Origin: Phymorhynchus buccinoides
Taxonomy: Eukaryota; Mollusca; Gastropoda; Neogastropoda; Raphitomidae
Assembly: GCA_017654935.2 (NCBI GenBank)
Contig: CM065712.1
Location: 26,826,505-26,890,504, forward strand
Direction: 5' to 3'
DNA: 64,000 bases
Below the pieces are notes generated by a model. It was not told the origin of the DNA, did not search any database, and saw nothing but the letters and a program-made list of their open reading frames with translations. Numbering within the stretch: the first letter of the stretch is position 1; each line of letters begins with the position of its first letter. Below are positions 1 through 12,061 of this stretch, one piece after another. The position numbers and the translations under genes were made by a program.

Positions 1-129
1 TGTGTCTCTGACTCTTCTTCTTCTCCGATCGCTCAGACAGTTTCCTGTCATATTATGAGCGCAGATGCGTCATGCTGCCATTATGCGCCTAACTAAAAAA
101 AAAAAAGTTAGGCCCAGCATGTCCGTCTT

Positions 130-1030
130 CGGCTGGAGAAAATATTTTGTAAGAGTTTTTAAATCCCTGAAACCCAAATAATAACTGATTTCCAACTAAC
201 TTGTTCCAGTGACTTTAACCCTCTTGCATTTATTCCGCCCCAAACCGCCCAGCCGGAAGTTGCCTCTGTGCATTCAAAGCGCCCTAAAGCGCCCTTGTCT
301 TGCCCACACACTGAGACCCTGTCTGATAGCATTTTTATCACGCACAAAGTTCTGGCTTGTTCTACACACACTATGAAGAAGCTTCTCACTTGCAGTGATG
401 TGATAGTAACTGTATGGCGCTCTGTGTGCTTCAAAAGACAGACTTTCCTGAAAATGTGTGAAAAAAATGTGAACACTAGAAGAAGTTTTTTCTGTAACAA
501 ATGTGAATGCAAGAGGGTTAAATAAAAGCAGTCACTGCATATATTAATGTGATTTTGAACATTGTGCACAAATTTGGTCGTGCTATTGTTTGTAGTTTTA
601 CTGAGAAAATTGCTATGTTAAAGTTTCTTAATAATGAGACGGTGACCGCACACACTCTCTCTCACCCACCCACGCCAAAATCAGGGATGTGAGAGTGCCC
701 AAAACAAAAAAAGCGTAGCCGATGGCATCGTCAAAGTACTCAAACAAAACTTTTGTCTGCGACATCAAATTTGCGGCTGGTCTTCACGGACCTTACAGTC
801 CGATACAGTTTCATCCAGTCAAGCCCTGTCAAATTTGTGTGGCCATCCTTTGTCGATCTCCTCCTCTTTCTTCAATCTATAATGTGAAGTATAATATGTC
901 AAGATTGGAAATGAAACATTCACGCTGCAATCTTCTTTCGCCTTCACCGTGCGCATAAGAAGAAAGTCTACCACCAAATTCAATAATCTGCGCGATCTTT
1001 TCTCCTCTCTGTACGTTTTGTTCCTTTCAT
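130..1030. other. No feature recognised
   Basis: AT-rich sequence 3' of ATF2. Short open frames on both strands lack known domains and splice context. Nothing supportable is seen apart from a repeat fragment at 1-130. Confidence 0.6.
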
Positions 1031-1274
1031 AACCCTTTCACCGCCAATGCCACATTTATGCACCACAATGGATTAACACCCATGTCAGTAAAAATCATCA
1101 AATCAGGGCCTGTTATCCGAAGACAGTATTTTCTTAATTTTGAGTGATATGGATAGGCCTGATGTTACACATGCTATAAAGGAATTCCCAATATTGCAGG
1201 TACATTTCAATCTCTACCCAGTTAAGTTTAATGGCATTTTCTTGCTGATAAATGGTTGGCAGCGAAAGGGTTAA
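1031..1274. mobile_element. TTAA MITE, family CCCTTTCACCGCCA, copy 1
   Basis: About 244 bp with ends AACCCTTTCACCGCCA and GGCAGCGAAAGGGTTAA. Internal motifs CACCCATGTCA and TGTTATCC match the other copies. The left TTAA has decayed. Confidence 0.8.
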
Positions 1275-1509
1275 AATTAGGCAGTCGAATAGAAAAAGCG
1301 CACTTACGCGTAACTCTCACATCCCTGCAAAATGTTCATTACATAGACTTGCTCGTCAGAGGGCAAACAATGACAACCATAATGTCTTTTCAATTTCATA
1401 CATTAAAAAAATAGACGAATATTGTTGTGTTGACAACAAATGGGAACACTGTATTAACACTAAAAACAACTTAAGCATCAACCTCTAACAACAATACGAA
1501 CCGAAAATG

Positions 1510-1931
1510 TGACCCAGCACCACGAAAGGGACATTAAGTCGCTGGGCTAGTTTCTCACAACAGGCTTGTATTAAAGTCAAAAATGTGATTTTTGGGGTCA
1601 ATATTGAGTTATGGGTATTCTCGTGTTCTCTAGCATCTCATCTTTCATATTGGTAAAGACAAATCTTTAATATGGTCTCTAAATGGTCGTATAAGCGCTT
1701 TAAAGCGAGTAGGTTAATGCATTTTCTTCAGCTAGGCTGGATTTTAGACTGTTTTCTCAAAATGGCTGATGCTCACCCTACTAACTTTAAACGCTCGTAA
1801 CTCTGGAAATGAAAAAGATACAAGAACGGTTCTTGTATCAGTAGAAAGAGAAGGGTCTGAAGTTTTCAAACGTATAATTTTCCCAGAATTGTCACTTTGA
1901 CACTTAATGTCCCTTTCGTGGTGCCGGGTCA
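1510..1931. mobile_element. MITE with 30-bp TIRs (TGACCCAGCACC)
   Basis: The ends form a 30-bp terminal inverted repeat (TGACCC(A/G)GCACCACGAAAG...) with one mismatch. The interior (~420 bp) has no convincing coding capacity. The target duplication is unclear. Confidence 0.8.
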
Positions 1932-2194
1932 CCTATGACACAAGGATCAATCTTATCACAGGACATCACAGGTCATTTGACCAGTTCAAAGAAAATATAA
2001 TAATAGGTCATGTTCATAAAACGATAAGTCATAATGTAAAACAAAGAAGAAGGAAATACAATTTGAGCGCAACGAAAACTGTTTTCGAGGACACTGTTGC
2101 AGTCAATCACATAGTTTCACAGACTGCATGTTCAGAGAATGACATGAGAAAAGTTTTGTTTGTTTGCTTCTTTTGATTCATTTTATTATAATTA

Positions 2195-2751
2195 CAGTGG
2201 ACTCCGCTTAATTGGCCAGTTTTGGGACCAGGAAAAATATGGCCGATAAAGCGAATCTGCCGATAAAACGAACATCAGACTGTATGACGCAATTATGCAA
2301 GTCAAAAGCAATGACGTCAAAATTAAATGTTGCAGTTCAAATTCAAATTCTTTCCCTTTTTGTGATGTGTGTGTGTGTGTGCGTGTGCGTGTGTGTGTTT
2401 ATTAATCCTACAACTTGAAGCACGAGTAAAAGACAATGATTTTGTTTTCTTGAGTGATTTTAACGCCATGCAGGGTCTTTCAATTGACAACAGCTCACCA
2501 TCCAACTTCACACTCAACCATGTAAACGTCAAAAGCGTGTTGTCAGTTTGTCTGCCTCTGTTGTTGGGGGGTAAAGACGAAATATTAGAGAGAAAAAGTG
2601 GCCAATAAAGCGAAATTGAAGATTTCAGCTTTGACCCTAAAAACGAACAAAATAACACATGCTTAAGAAGAAAAAATTCCGTTCCAGAGGAAATTGGCCG
2701 ATTAAGCGGCTTTGGCCGATTATCCGATGGCCAATTAAACGGATTCCACTG
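2195..2751. mobile_element. TA-flanked MITE, family CAGTGGA(C/T)TCCGC, copy 1
   Basis: Ends CAGTGGACTCCGCTTAATTG and the inverse CAATTAAACGGATTCCACTG are flanked by TA on both sides, as in Tc1/mariner-type insertions. The body contains a (GT)n and an internal GGCCGATAAAGCGAA motif. Related copies are at 43058-43583 and 59293-60091. Confidence 0.9.
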
Positions 2752-3159
2752 TACAGTACTATGCAATGCAAAGTAATAATAGGGCAGTTATTATTTTTAA
2801 CAGGACTTCTATTGTTTCACCTAAGTAGGTGGCGGCTCCCCTCTGCAGAAAGTGGTGGAAAGTGAAGTTGTGGCTAAAAATGAGGCAACTTCACCCTGGA
2901 AGCACTCTCTTAATACTGAATCTACAACCATATTTTTTTGCTCTGAATAAACACTCAGTTTTAAACTTTATCCCTCAAGTGTTTTTATTTTTGGTATGAA
3001 AGTGTGAGCGAGTGAATTTGTTTGTCAAAGAAACCCACTGAACAAAAATCTCAGCTTCGTGGGAACTCCGCCGGCAGCCATTTCAGCCAATCCGTAAACG
3101 GGTTGTGTTGGAAAAACACATTGGAAACCTACTTACTCTATGATCTATCTCAAATGAGC

Positions 3160-3430
3160 TAAAAATAGCATAACTGTGTCGTTGAAAGATTTTCCTTTAA
3201 AACAATATAAAATTTGATGGGGTATAAGCCCGATCTCGATTTGATAAGTCCTAAGTCAATCTGATCACTTGCAGTTGCAGCACACATCAAAATCCTTAAA
3301 GTTACTAAAAGACACGAGGTATAAAAAAACCAATAAGTCATATGACCTCTTGCCTGCAAAAACAACAGGTCATTTCAAAATGTTATCAGTCAATGACTGA
3401 TGACCGATGCTAAGAATAATCCCTGTATGA
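3160..3430 (-). repeat. Repeat shared with 38570-38745
   Basis: On the minus strand this segment (CATCAGTCATTGACTGATAA, GAAATGACCTGTTGTTTTTG) matches 38575-38745 on the plus strand. No structural ends are recognised. Confidence 0.65.
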
Positions 3431-3489
3431 CACAAAGGTACTATCATTCACCTCGGGTGAAAGCCAGACAGCAACATAACAAAAGGAAT

Positions 3490-3990
3490 AAACAAGAATG
3501 ATACTACTGGCAAATACTTCTTCTTCTGTGTTCCCAGGCCATATGGCCATAATGGGTAAGGTACGTATGTGTCCGGATTTCAGTTTTCACTGGTCTCCCC
3601 GCTGCGTACAGCCGACACATTCCGATTTCGGAGGAGATCAAAGGAGAAACATTATTTGGAAGATTGTTTTTTTTTTAAAAAAAGGCAGGAGAATGGGCCA
3701 AAAAGTCAGACAGATAGTAGATGATAGAAAGCAAAAGGGAAAAGGCAGAGTCAAAGAGAGTGGCAGATTAGAGGAAGTTACAAGCACAGAACTTCCAGAA
3801 GGTAGGGGAACTGTTTTTACGAAAGACCCCCCCCCCCCCCCCCCCGGGTATCCCCACGGGGAGAGACTCGTGGAGGGTGCGGGGGTCGTCCAGCTCCCCG
3901 TACGGAGGCACGAGGCATCCACCCACAGCTAGCGCCCCGTGGCAAATACAAAAATGACAGTATTTACACCAAAACACATGCTGTTCTTAT
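3490..3990 (+). repeat. Interspersed repeat with GGCCATAATGGGTAAGGTAC
   Basis: A ~500-bp repeat includes CACTGGTCTCCCCGCTGC, AGCACAGAACTTCCAGAAGG and CCCCACGGGGA. Other pieces are at 10075-10117 plus 10592-11300, 27485-27680 (reverse) and 60170-60480. It often adjoins a second motif (GTTAGGCGCATAACGGCAGC; 1-130, 9935-10075, 27680-27795). No coding capacity is recognised. Confidence 0.75.
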
Positions 3991-4340
3991 CTTAGCAAAA
4001 TGTGCACGCTAAAGTCTCTCTCTCTCTCTTTTGGTTATCACAGACAGTTTGAACACATAAATGACACGTCTATATATACATGCAGTTATATGATTATATA
4101 CTGTTCAACATTTTAGCTAAGAAAACGGACACTGATTTTTAGGCTATTAACCGTAACAACCTTCATCATCATCATCAAAAACATGAACACTAATCAAAAA
4201 AATACTTGGCCTTTTTTCCCCCACTTCTATATATTCCTTGAGCGTTTCATTTACTGCTTAATAACAAAAAAGCAAACAAGAGGCAAAGCCTTCAAGGCTC
4301 ACTCGAGCAGGAACATGTGGGACAACAACAAACAAAGATT

Positions 4341-4371
<31 letters not shown>

Positions 4372-4462
4372 TGTCTAAAGTACAAGTTTGCCAATAAAAT
4401 GTCAAAGTACAAATGAAACTATCGTTAATGAATACAACTAAAAAAAAATATAAAAAAAAATA

Positions 4463-4538
4463 TGCCCGTGCCGAGAATCGGACCTGGAACCATTGGCATG
4501 ACAGACAGACACTCTACCAATGAGCTATCGAGGCTTTC
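4463..4538 (-). tRNA. tRNA-like sequence or tRNA pseudogene
   Basis: On the minus strand, TAGCTCATTGGTAGAG (D-arm, A box), a CTGTCAT anticodon-loop-like segment and CCAGGTCCGATTCTCGG (T-arm, B box) have tRNA spacing. The loop would suggest Asp (GTC). The acceptor stem does not pair convincingly, so it is more likely a pseudogene or SINE head than a working tRNA. Confidence 0.45.
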
Positions 4539-4861
4539 AGTGTTGATGAGTTTCTTAACTCATGTTGCCTGTTGAATACTCTCTAACCCACTAATCTAAA
4601 ATGTTATCTGTTTGTTACCTGTTTACATTGCTGTTTTAAGTATTTAATTACTCAAATTATTATTGTTTGAAAGATTGCATAGACATCTATATGTGTGCAA
4701 AGTTTGAACAATGTATGCCTTCTATTTCCCGAGAAAATGCCAACGTTAAAGTTTGGAGATTAGACCACGGACGCAACACACACACACACACACACAATCG
4801 AACAACTATCATACTATAGACTCACTTCGTGTTAACTAAGTTCAGGCATACCTCTCCATTC

Positions 4862-5080
4862 AACTGGAGGCGCCGTGGCCGGTCGGTGAGAGTCGCCGCT
4901 CGTAATCCAACGGGTTTGGGAGTGCGCTGGTTCGAACCCAGCTGGTCACGGTGTTGTATCCTTGGGAAAGATACTTTACTCCTATTTCCTGGTCCTTTCG
5001 GATGAGACCTAAAACAGAGGTCCCGTGTGCGAACGCACGCACAAAATCTTGCCACGCTCGCGTTAAAGCCCGTTTTTTAT
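4862..5080 (+). mobile_element. tRNA-derived SINE (second family), 3' truncated
   Basis: An A-box-like GCCGTGGCCGGTCGGTGAGA and a B box CTGGTTCGAACCCAG are followed by CCTTTCGGATGAGACC and a GTGTGCGAACGCACGCAC end. It abuts the truncated transposon at 5083. Confidence 0.8.
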
Positions 5081-5082
5081 TA

Positions 5083-5440
5083 GAACAAGATGGTGCGCCA
5101 GACGATTTTCGTTTTCTGGTTTGGGTTCGTTTTTCTTCGTTTGAAACATCTCCCGAATCGCTACTGCTGCTGGAGTCCGCCATTTTTTTTCAGAGAAAAG
5201 TAATAAGAATGCATGCGCAGTCACTTTGATAAAAACGGAAGTGACTAGGTTATCGCGCGTGACATGGCGTCTGCTCTTAGAAACAGAGAAAACCGGGAAC
5301 GGCATTATATACTTAAAGCAAAAATAAAATGCGGCGGCAATCTGTTTTTTCCCGTAGCAACGTTAAGGTTGCCGTAGCTCCGTAGCAAAGCCTTATTTTT
5401 CGTAGCTGCTACGGCCAAATCGTAGCAGTAGGCAGGTCTG
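5083..5440 (-). mobile_element. Right half of a CAGACCTGCCTAC element, truncated
   Basis: The right terminus GTAGGCAGGTCTG and the MADSSSSSDSGDVSNEEK coding start are shared with 21485-22156. The rest is missing: at about 5083 it abuts a tRNA-derived SINE. Confidence 0.8.
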
Positions 5441-5624
5441 CAGTGGTAACCCTTTCACATACTGTGAACCATCACGCCACTCGTCACAATTTCTTGGGCG
5501 GTTGAACTGTTCTCCAATGTTACCTCTCCTCTCATCAACAAGTCGCTACAGGAACTTTTCAATCACTTTTCTCTCTCATTCTCTCTAGCTATAAACCAAC
5601 ACATACATACACAACAACAACAAA

Positions 5625-6110
5625 ACTATTCCCGAATCGTTCCAGAATCCCTCCCTGTCATTTTCAAGTTGAAGGCCTGAGGGCAACAAACATTTTCCAA
5701 TCCACCATTACATTTTCCAATCCACCATTATATTTTCGTTTCCATCATTTTTGCTCGCTGACCATGAACAACCACGCACAAAACCTATTCCCGAGTCGTT
5801 CCCAAATCCCTCCCTGTCGTTTACAAGTCAAAGGCCTGAGGGCAACAAACATTTTCCAATCCACCATTATATTTTAATTATCATTTTTTGCTCGCTGACC
5901 ATGAACAACCACGCACAAAACCTATTCCTGAATCGTTCCAGAATCCCTCCCTGTCGTTTTCAAGTCGAAGTCCTGAGGGCAACAAACACGTTCCAATCCA
6001 CCATTATATTTTCGTTTCTATCATTTTTTCGCGCTAACCATGAACAACCCACACACAAAACCTATTCCCGAGTCGTTCCCGAATCACTCCATGTCATTTT
6101 CAAGCATGGA
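5625..6110 (+). repeat. ~137-bp tandem repeat
   Basis: About four units begin near 5625, 5786, 5921 and 6060, each with TATTCCCGA(A/G)TCGTTCC, a GGGCAACAAACA stretch and GACCATGAACAACCA. A further diverged copy ends near 6830. It lies 3' of ATF2. No gene is seen in it. Confidence 0.88.
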
Positions 6111-6814
6111 GGGTAAAATGTCACTGAACGCTCTCCAACCTGAACTTTCCAATCACCTTGAAGTTGAACAAGTTGCCAGTACAACGTTCCTTTCGCTTTT
6201 CTCTCTCTAACCATAAACTTTCGCATAACTTTTTCTCGCTTACTAACTACGAACCAACACACGATGCATTAAGAAAAGTTTTTTTCCCAATCACTCCTTT
6301 TCATCTTTTTTTAAATTTTTAACGGAAAATTGCTACCGGGAACAAATTTAATTCGTTACACCTTTTTTTTATAATATATCACATTCCCATGAACAAACGC
6401 ATAATTTCGCTTATGAAAATCTTTCCAATCTTGCTGATCTTGCTCCACCATTTCGAACAAGAAAGTTGCCAGCACAAGTTTCGGAAGCGAAAATGGTGCT
6501 TTACGTCCTCTTGGTCCGAATCAGACACATATGGGACATTTGTAAATACAAATATGGTGGGAACAATACTGGAGGCAATGCCCGGAGGCAGTATGAAACC
6601 AGTAAAGTCCCGATTTTTTAAAATTCATACAGATAGCTGTAGCGGTGACCACGCCTCGGTTAAACCTCATCGGCTATGGCACCGCCACAAGTAAAGGTAG
6701 TATTTTTTGCACAAGTTTCCTCTATCCCTTTTTAGCTCTTTCGTTCTCTAGCTATGAACTAGCACAGAAAGGCGTTTTCAGATTGTTCCCGAATCGTTAT
6801 CCTCCCGGGCTCTT

Positions 6815-6900
6815 TCAGGTCGAGGGGCTGAGGGCGTAGGTTGAGGGGCTGAGGGCGTAGGTCGAGGGGCTGAGGGCGTAGGTCGAGGGGCCGCTGGAGC
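6815..6900 (-). repeat. 21-bp coding minisatellite
   Basis: Unit TCGAGGGGCTGAGGGCGTAGG (on the plus strand) is repeated about four times and encodes STYALSP in the ATF2 C-terminal exon. The period is a multiple of three, so copy-number change would preserve the frame. Confidence 0.9.
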
Positions 6901-7002
6901 CTATGACCTCTGGGGCGTTACCGGGCGTGATGGGGGTGGAGGCGGTGGTCATGTGACCCATGAACTCCAATGAAACGTTGGAGGAGGGTTCCACCATGGA
7001 GA
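6815..7002 (-). CDS. ATF2: ATF2-like coding exon 10 (C-terminus with 7-residue repeat)
   Basis: The last coding exon is 188 nt including TGA, phase 1 in, matching exon 9. It begins [19 protein letters not shown] after a (GT)n tract and GTGCAG acceptor. The end is a coding minisatellite: a 21-bp unit encoding STYALSP occurs three times, plus a partial unit, just before the stop. There is no strong homologue for the tail, so the assignment rests on phase, acceptor and the in-frame stop closing the model. Confidence 0.7.
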
Positions 7003-7084
7003 CTGCACACACACACACACACACACACACGTATGTACATGCGCAAAATACACGCATGCGCACAAGAGACAAACTCGGGATATA

Positions 7085-7154
7085 CACGCAAGCAATAACA
7101 CACACGCACATAAACACAGGCATGCATGAATGTATGTATGTAAATATCTGACAC

Positions 7155-7192
<38 letters not shown>

Positions 7193-7305
7193 ACACAAAC
7201 ACAGGCATGCATGAACGTATGTATGTAAATATCTGACACACACACACACACACACACATACACACACAAACACAGGCATGCATGAATGTATGTATGTAAA
7301 TATCT

Positions 7306-7363
<58 letters not shown>

Positions 7364-7394
7364 GGCATGCATGAACGTATGTATGTAAATATCT

Positions 7395-7438
<44 letters not shown>

Positions 7439-7469
7439 GGCATGCATGAATGTATGTATGTAAATATCT

Positions 7470-7527
<58 letters not shown>

Positions 7528-7629
7528 GGCATGCATGAACGTATGTATGTAAATATCTGACACACACACACACACACACACATACACACACAAACACAGG
7601 CATGCATGAATGTATGTATGTAAATATCT

Positions 7630-7674
<45 letters not shown>

Positions 7675-7727
7675 ACACAAACACAGGCATGCATGAACGT
7701 ATGTATGTAAATATCTGACACGCACGC

Positions 7728-7771
<44 letters not shown>

Positions 7772-7800
7772 ACACACATACACACACCCACACCCACACA
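7085..7800 (+). repeat. Composite (CA)n / GGCATGCATGAA minisatellite
   Basis: Eight units of a ~43-bp motif containing GCATGCATGAA(T/C)GTATGTATG are each followed by a (CA)n run of different length. The array lies in ATF2 intron 9; a (CA)n run, (GT)n in transcribed sense, abuts the exon 10 acceptor at 7003. Large open frames rich in Cys/Val here are artefacts. Confidence 0.95.
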
Positions 7801-8239
7801 TATACACACTGATCCCTGACATTCACAAAGGGTTGTGGCATCTCGTGTCAATCTGTTCAAATTGTTGCTGTGTAGCTCAACCTATTACCTAATGCTCATT
7901 TCAGATGTCAGACCATCAACCTACAGCTAAAACAACACAGTTGACCCAGATCGCTTAGCTCAACTTCTGGATAGCTGAAATGAGTAGTTTTGGTGCAAAA
8001 TGTGTAGTTTTATTCATTAACTCATTCGCATCGCAACGATTTTGAATTATTAAAAAAATCACTCCAGCCGTGCACACAAACAAAACATACATGAACAAAA
8101 GGAGAAATGAAAGAAGATTACGGGTTTTTACTTCAGGTTTAGACATAGGGAAGTGGTAGATCAGACTTTTTTTTAATATATAGACTACTTTATATAGAAA
8201 AACTCTCCACACCAATTGGTTGCCTCACAACAAACCACT

Positions 8240-8375
8240 ACAAAAGCAAAGTCAGAGGCAAAATTGTGGTCTAAGGGAGCGAAGCAAGTTTAGAAGTGAC
8301 CAAGGTATGGCGTGCACACAGATTCACTTCCCTTGAAGCAAATGCATCAAATTGACAGCTATCTATTAATTCCGG
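8240..8375 (+). repeat. Repeat shared with 36483-36620
   Basis: The segment with GGCAAAATTGTGGTCTAA and GACCAAGGTATGG(C/T)GTGC through TAGCTATTAATTCC is about 93% identical in both places. It probably belongs to one interspersed family of unknown class. Confidence 0.7.
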
Positions 8376-8498
8376 ACATAGAGAGCCGGAACGACTTGAA
8401 TGAGTGAAACCATCAAACAGTATTCACTGAAAATGAGTAGAATCTAGCATTATTTTCAATTTTGAAGAGTAGTAGATCTATCCAAATTGAGTAGAATA

Positions 8499-9210
8499 CA
8501 GGGAAACCCATTTAGTACGAGTACGGTTTAAACGAGAGCCCATGTTTAACGAGTGGTTTCAAAATTCCCGACCACAAGCCTTCTTTTTCCTTGTTAAATA
8601 ATTCTGCATACAACGAGCAACTTGCATATAACGTACAATTTATTGACTCCCAAAGTCAAGCTTTTATGCAAAAACTACGCGGTTAGAACGAGAACGCACT
8701 TACAACCACACCGCCATCCCAAAGTCAAGCTTTCTTGCACAACTACCTGGCTAGAACGAGAACACACTGACAACAGCATCGTCATCTTGACTGACCCCTC
8801 GATATGTAAGCGGCATTCTGATTGGCCGATATAACAACTTGGGTGTCTGCAGCGCAAGCAGACGACACTGGACTCACTCTTTGCGCACTGATCTTGTGAC
8901 TTCCGGGAAATTTTAACTTTCTCTTAAAGCGCATGTGTGGATTTTATGTTTTTGATGTTAATAAACTGTTTTAAAGTGTATGTAATCGGCATTAAAAACC
9001 CTATGGATACAGGGCTTACAACCATGCTTTGTTGGGTAAGTGTGTTGTTTCCGTTTTTCTGTCTTTTTCACACTTTACCAACACGCACATCACAGTAGAT
9101 GTGAGGACCGATTGATAGGTTCGTCAGGGTTGCCAAAATCGATACCTGCAATGCTTACAACGAGTAAATTGGCCCTCTCCCCTGGAATTCGTACTAAACG
9201 GGTTTCACTG
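8499..9210. mobile_element. TA-flanked MITE (CAGGGAAACCCATTTAG ends)
   Basis: Left end CAGGGAAACCCATTTAGTAC and the inverse GTACTAAACGGGTTTCACTG are flanked by TA. The ~700-bp interior contains a ~65-bp internal direct repeat (CCAAAGTCAAGCTTT...) but no clear coding region. Confidence 0.85.
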
Positions 9211-10117
9211 TACTACTAAAAAAGAGTAGAGTAAAAGAGTAGAGTAGACAGCTCTGCAACTTAGCTTACCACCTTCTAGCTATTTCCGCATTTTAATAAC
9301 TTATCTATTTTACCCAAAATGTTCTTCATTTTTCTTTTCACCTTGTGCTGGTTTGCTTAAATTGTGGACTTTTCGGCCTAGTACAGAGAAGACATCATTC
9401 TTTTATCAGAAATGTCTTCCTGTTGGGGTTGATCCACAAGATAGTGTTTGTTAGCAGATATACATACTGACGAGAATTCCATAAATTCGAAAGAGATCTC
9501 TCTATGTACCATGCTCATACACTGTCTGTCCCCCATTGGGACAAAAAGTAAACCAGCACAATCTTTTACTTTTATTTGACACAGTTAGTGGTGTTTGTGG
9601 TTTCTTTGATCAAACCACCTTCTAGATCTTAGTAGTTGCACCCCCTTTGCTTCTGAAAGCATCATTTTCTCGCTGAACTTCATTTTTTTTGTGTCCGTCA
9701 CCGAAGGTGATCGGACTTTGCGATGGGCTGGTTTGTATTTTTTTTCTCTTTTTTTTTCTCTGTCTGTCCCAAGGATATCTCCCGAACCGCTTGACCGAAT
9801 CACGTCAAATTTTGTGTGGAGGTGTGCCACCTTAATAGGAAGAGATCCGCGCAAACCATTTTGCCGTCGTGACCTTGTTTTTTATTTTTATTAAAAAAAC
9901 AAGCAAAATCACAGTAAAATTGGGAGCCTTCATTGTAGAACTGAGCGCCAGCCGAAGTCGGACATGCTAACTATTTCTTAGTTAGGCGCATAACGGCAGC
10001 ATGACGCATCTACGCTCATATGACAGGAAACTGTCTGAGCGAACGAAGAAGAAGAAGAACTGAGTGTATTCTTCTTCTTCTGCATTCTCAGCCCCTATGG
10101 CCATAATGGGTGAGGTA

Positions 10118-10592
10118 CATATCGTCGCTGTCCGACGCCAACCGTGTATCTACAAAATTTGACAAAAATAGATTTTTCACTGAAACCCCTTCCAGTGACC
10201 TCACACAGGTCTTCTATAAATATCTGGTGTCTGCGACCAAGGAAAATGCTCAAATTTGTCACATGATACCGCGGAAATCATCGTGCATGTGGCTGGTTGT
10301 CGCTGGTTTTGACGCGATAAGCGTGTAACTGTCACGCTAAGCGTGTAACTGCGGGCAGCTGTCGTATCTCCCATTGTGACAACATTGCACTAACCGTGTA
10401 GCTGAATTATCACAAAACTTTTGGGTGTTAATGCAACTTTTATTGTGTCACATGTTTAGTCATCGGTAAAGAAGAAGAGTTAAGCGTATATCAAATGGGA
10501 ATTGGCATTGTAGCAGACAACATGTTTTTCGATGCTCCAGTAAAATCACTGATTGTGTAGGTACACGGCTAACGTCGGACAGCGATGATATG
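10118..10592. mobile_element. MITE with ATATCGTCGCTGTCCGAC ends, copy 1
   Basis: TIRs of about 30 bp (ATATCGTCGCTGTCCGACG, then CCGTGTA) bound a 475-bp element. It has inserted into another repeat: the flanks GGTGAGGTAC and TGTCCG are contiguous in the related copy at 3559-3580. A second copy is at 48501-48990. Confidence 0.9.
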
Positions 10593-10749
10593 TGTCCGTT
10601 TTTTCAGTTTTCACTGGTCTCCCCGCTGCATTCAGCTGACACATTCCGATTTTTGTAGAAGCTCAAAGGAGAAAAATCATCTGGAAAACTTTATGGAGAG
10701 AAAAAAAAAAGGCAGGAGAATGGGACATACGGTAAAGGTAGGAAAATTA

Positions 10750-10996
10750 TTTTATTCTTAGGTATTAGGTACTTTATTGTCACAGAGGCATCCCTGTGAA
10801 ATTCGGGTTGCTCCTACCTGGAGAGCGCGTCGCAGCCAGAGGCGCGCCACCCATTTTTTTTTTTTTTTTTTGCATGCGATTTTGTGTGTGACTGATGAGG
10901 AAGGAAGGGGGGGTGGGGTGGGTGGGGAAATTTTGACCAAATGACAACTTTTTCGTTGCCACTGGGTTTAACGTGTGCTAAGTGCATGGGCACGTG

Positions 10997-11027
<31 letters not shown>

Positions 11028-11145
11028 TCCACGTTCAGACCGTAAGGCCTAGTGCAAAGTGAGAGGAAAAATCCCCTGTACCCAGGTTCGAACTCGGGTT
11101 TACTTGACACGAAGCGAACGCGTTACCACTGTGCCACTCTACAAA
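10750..11145 (-). mobile_element. SINE inserted in an older repeat
   Basis: On the minus strand a tRNA-like head (AGTGGCACAGTGGTAACGC, CCGAGTTCGAACCTGGG) is followed by TCTTTCGGATGAGACGA and a body with GCGACGCGCTCTCCAGGT. It interrupts a repeat whose halves at 10592-10745 and 11150-11300 are contiguous near 3585-3840. Confidence 0.78.
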
Positions 11146-11339
11146 TAGTAGAATACAGTAAGGGAAAAGGCAGTGTCAAAGAGTGTGACATATTAGAGGA
11201 AGCTATAAGCACAGAACTTCCAGAAGGTGGGGGAACTATTTGTACAAAAGACCCCCTCCAATGGGTATCCCCCCCACATGGAAAATGGGGTATATAAAAA
11301 TAAAGAAACCTGACAAAGATTCAAACAATCAAACAGAAG

Positions 11340-12061
11340 CACAAACTCACTGGCTTTCAGGGCTAGCTCGCTCTCTGAGGAGAGTTGAGGCATGGATATA
11401 GGACAGTTCTGGTGGGACGATCCCTGGAGTCTTTAAGCCAGGGTACAACAACAACAACAACAACAACAAACAAACAGAAGCACAGACTCTGATGGGCCGA
11501 TCCCTGGAGTCTTTAAGCCAGGGTACAACAACAACGACAAACAAGCAGAGGCACAGACTCACTGGCTTTCAGGGCTAGCTCGCTCTCTGAGGCGAGTTGA
11601 GGCATGGATATAGGACAGTTCTGATGGGCCGATCCCTGGAGTCTTTAAGCCAGGGTGCAAAAACAACAACAACAGCAACAGCAACAACAACAACAACATT
11701 CAAACAACAACAGACTCACAGCAACAACAACGTCAAACAAACAAACAGACTCACTGGCTTTCAGGGCTAGCTCGCTCTCTGAGGAGAGTTGAGGCATGTA
11801 TATAGGACAGTTCTGATGGGCCGATCCCTGGAGTCTTTAAGCCAGGGTACAACAACAACAACAACAACAGCAACAACAACAACAACGTCAAACAAACAAA
11901 CAGACTCACTGGCTTTCAGGGCTAGCTCGCTCTCTGAGGAGAGTTGAGGCATGGATATAGGACAGTTCTGATGGGCCGATCCCTGGAGTCTTTAAGCCAG
12001 GGTACAACAACAACAACAACAGCAACAACAACAACAACGTCAAACAAACAAACAGACTCAC
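11340..12061 (-). repeat. Array of truncated copies of ATF2 exon 9 with its donor
   Basis: Downstream (transcribed sense) of exon 9 lie four copies of its last ~65 nt plus donor and intron start, with GTGAGT donor equivalents near 11906, 11753, 11556 and 11349. Units are about 150-215 bp and are separated by (TTG)n and a segment reading TACCCTGGCTTAAAGACTCC. Each copy starts with a possible CTCCAG acceptor, giving a pseudo-exon of about 73 nt. A homologue of the linker is at 44272-44330, so part of the unit is an interspersed repeat. Confidence 0.85.

Noticed and set aside
6815..7860. Long Cys/Val-rich open frames of over 300 codons on the minus strand
   Set aside because: They are translations of a CA/GT minisatellite open in all three frames. 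Only the last 188 nt (exon 10) are considered coding.
11340..12061. A group of additional leucine-zipper exons
   Set aside because: The copies contain only the post-zipper tail of exon 9 and its donor, with no zipper heptads, so they are truncated duplicates.
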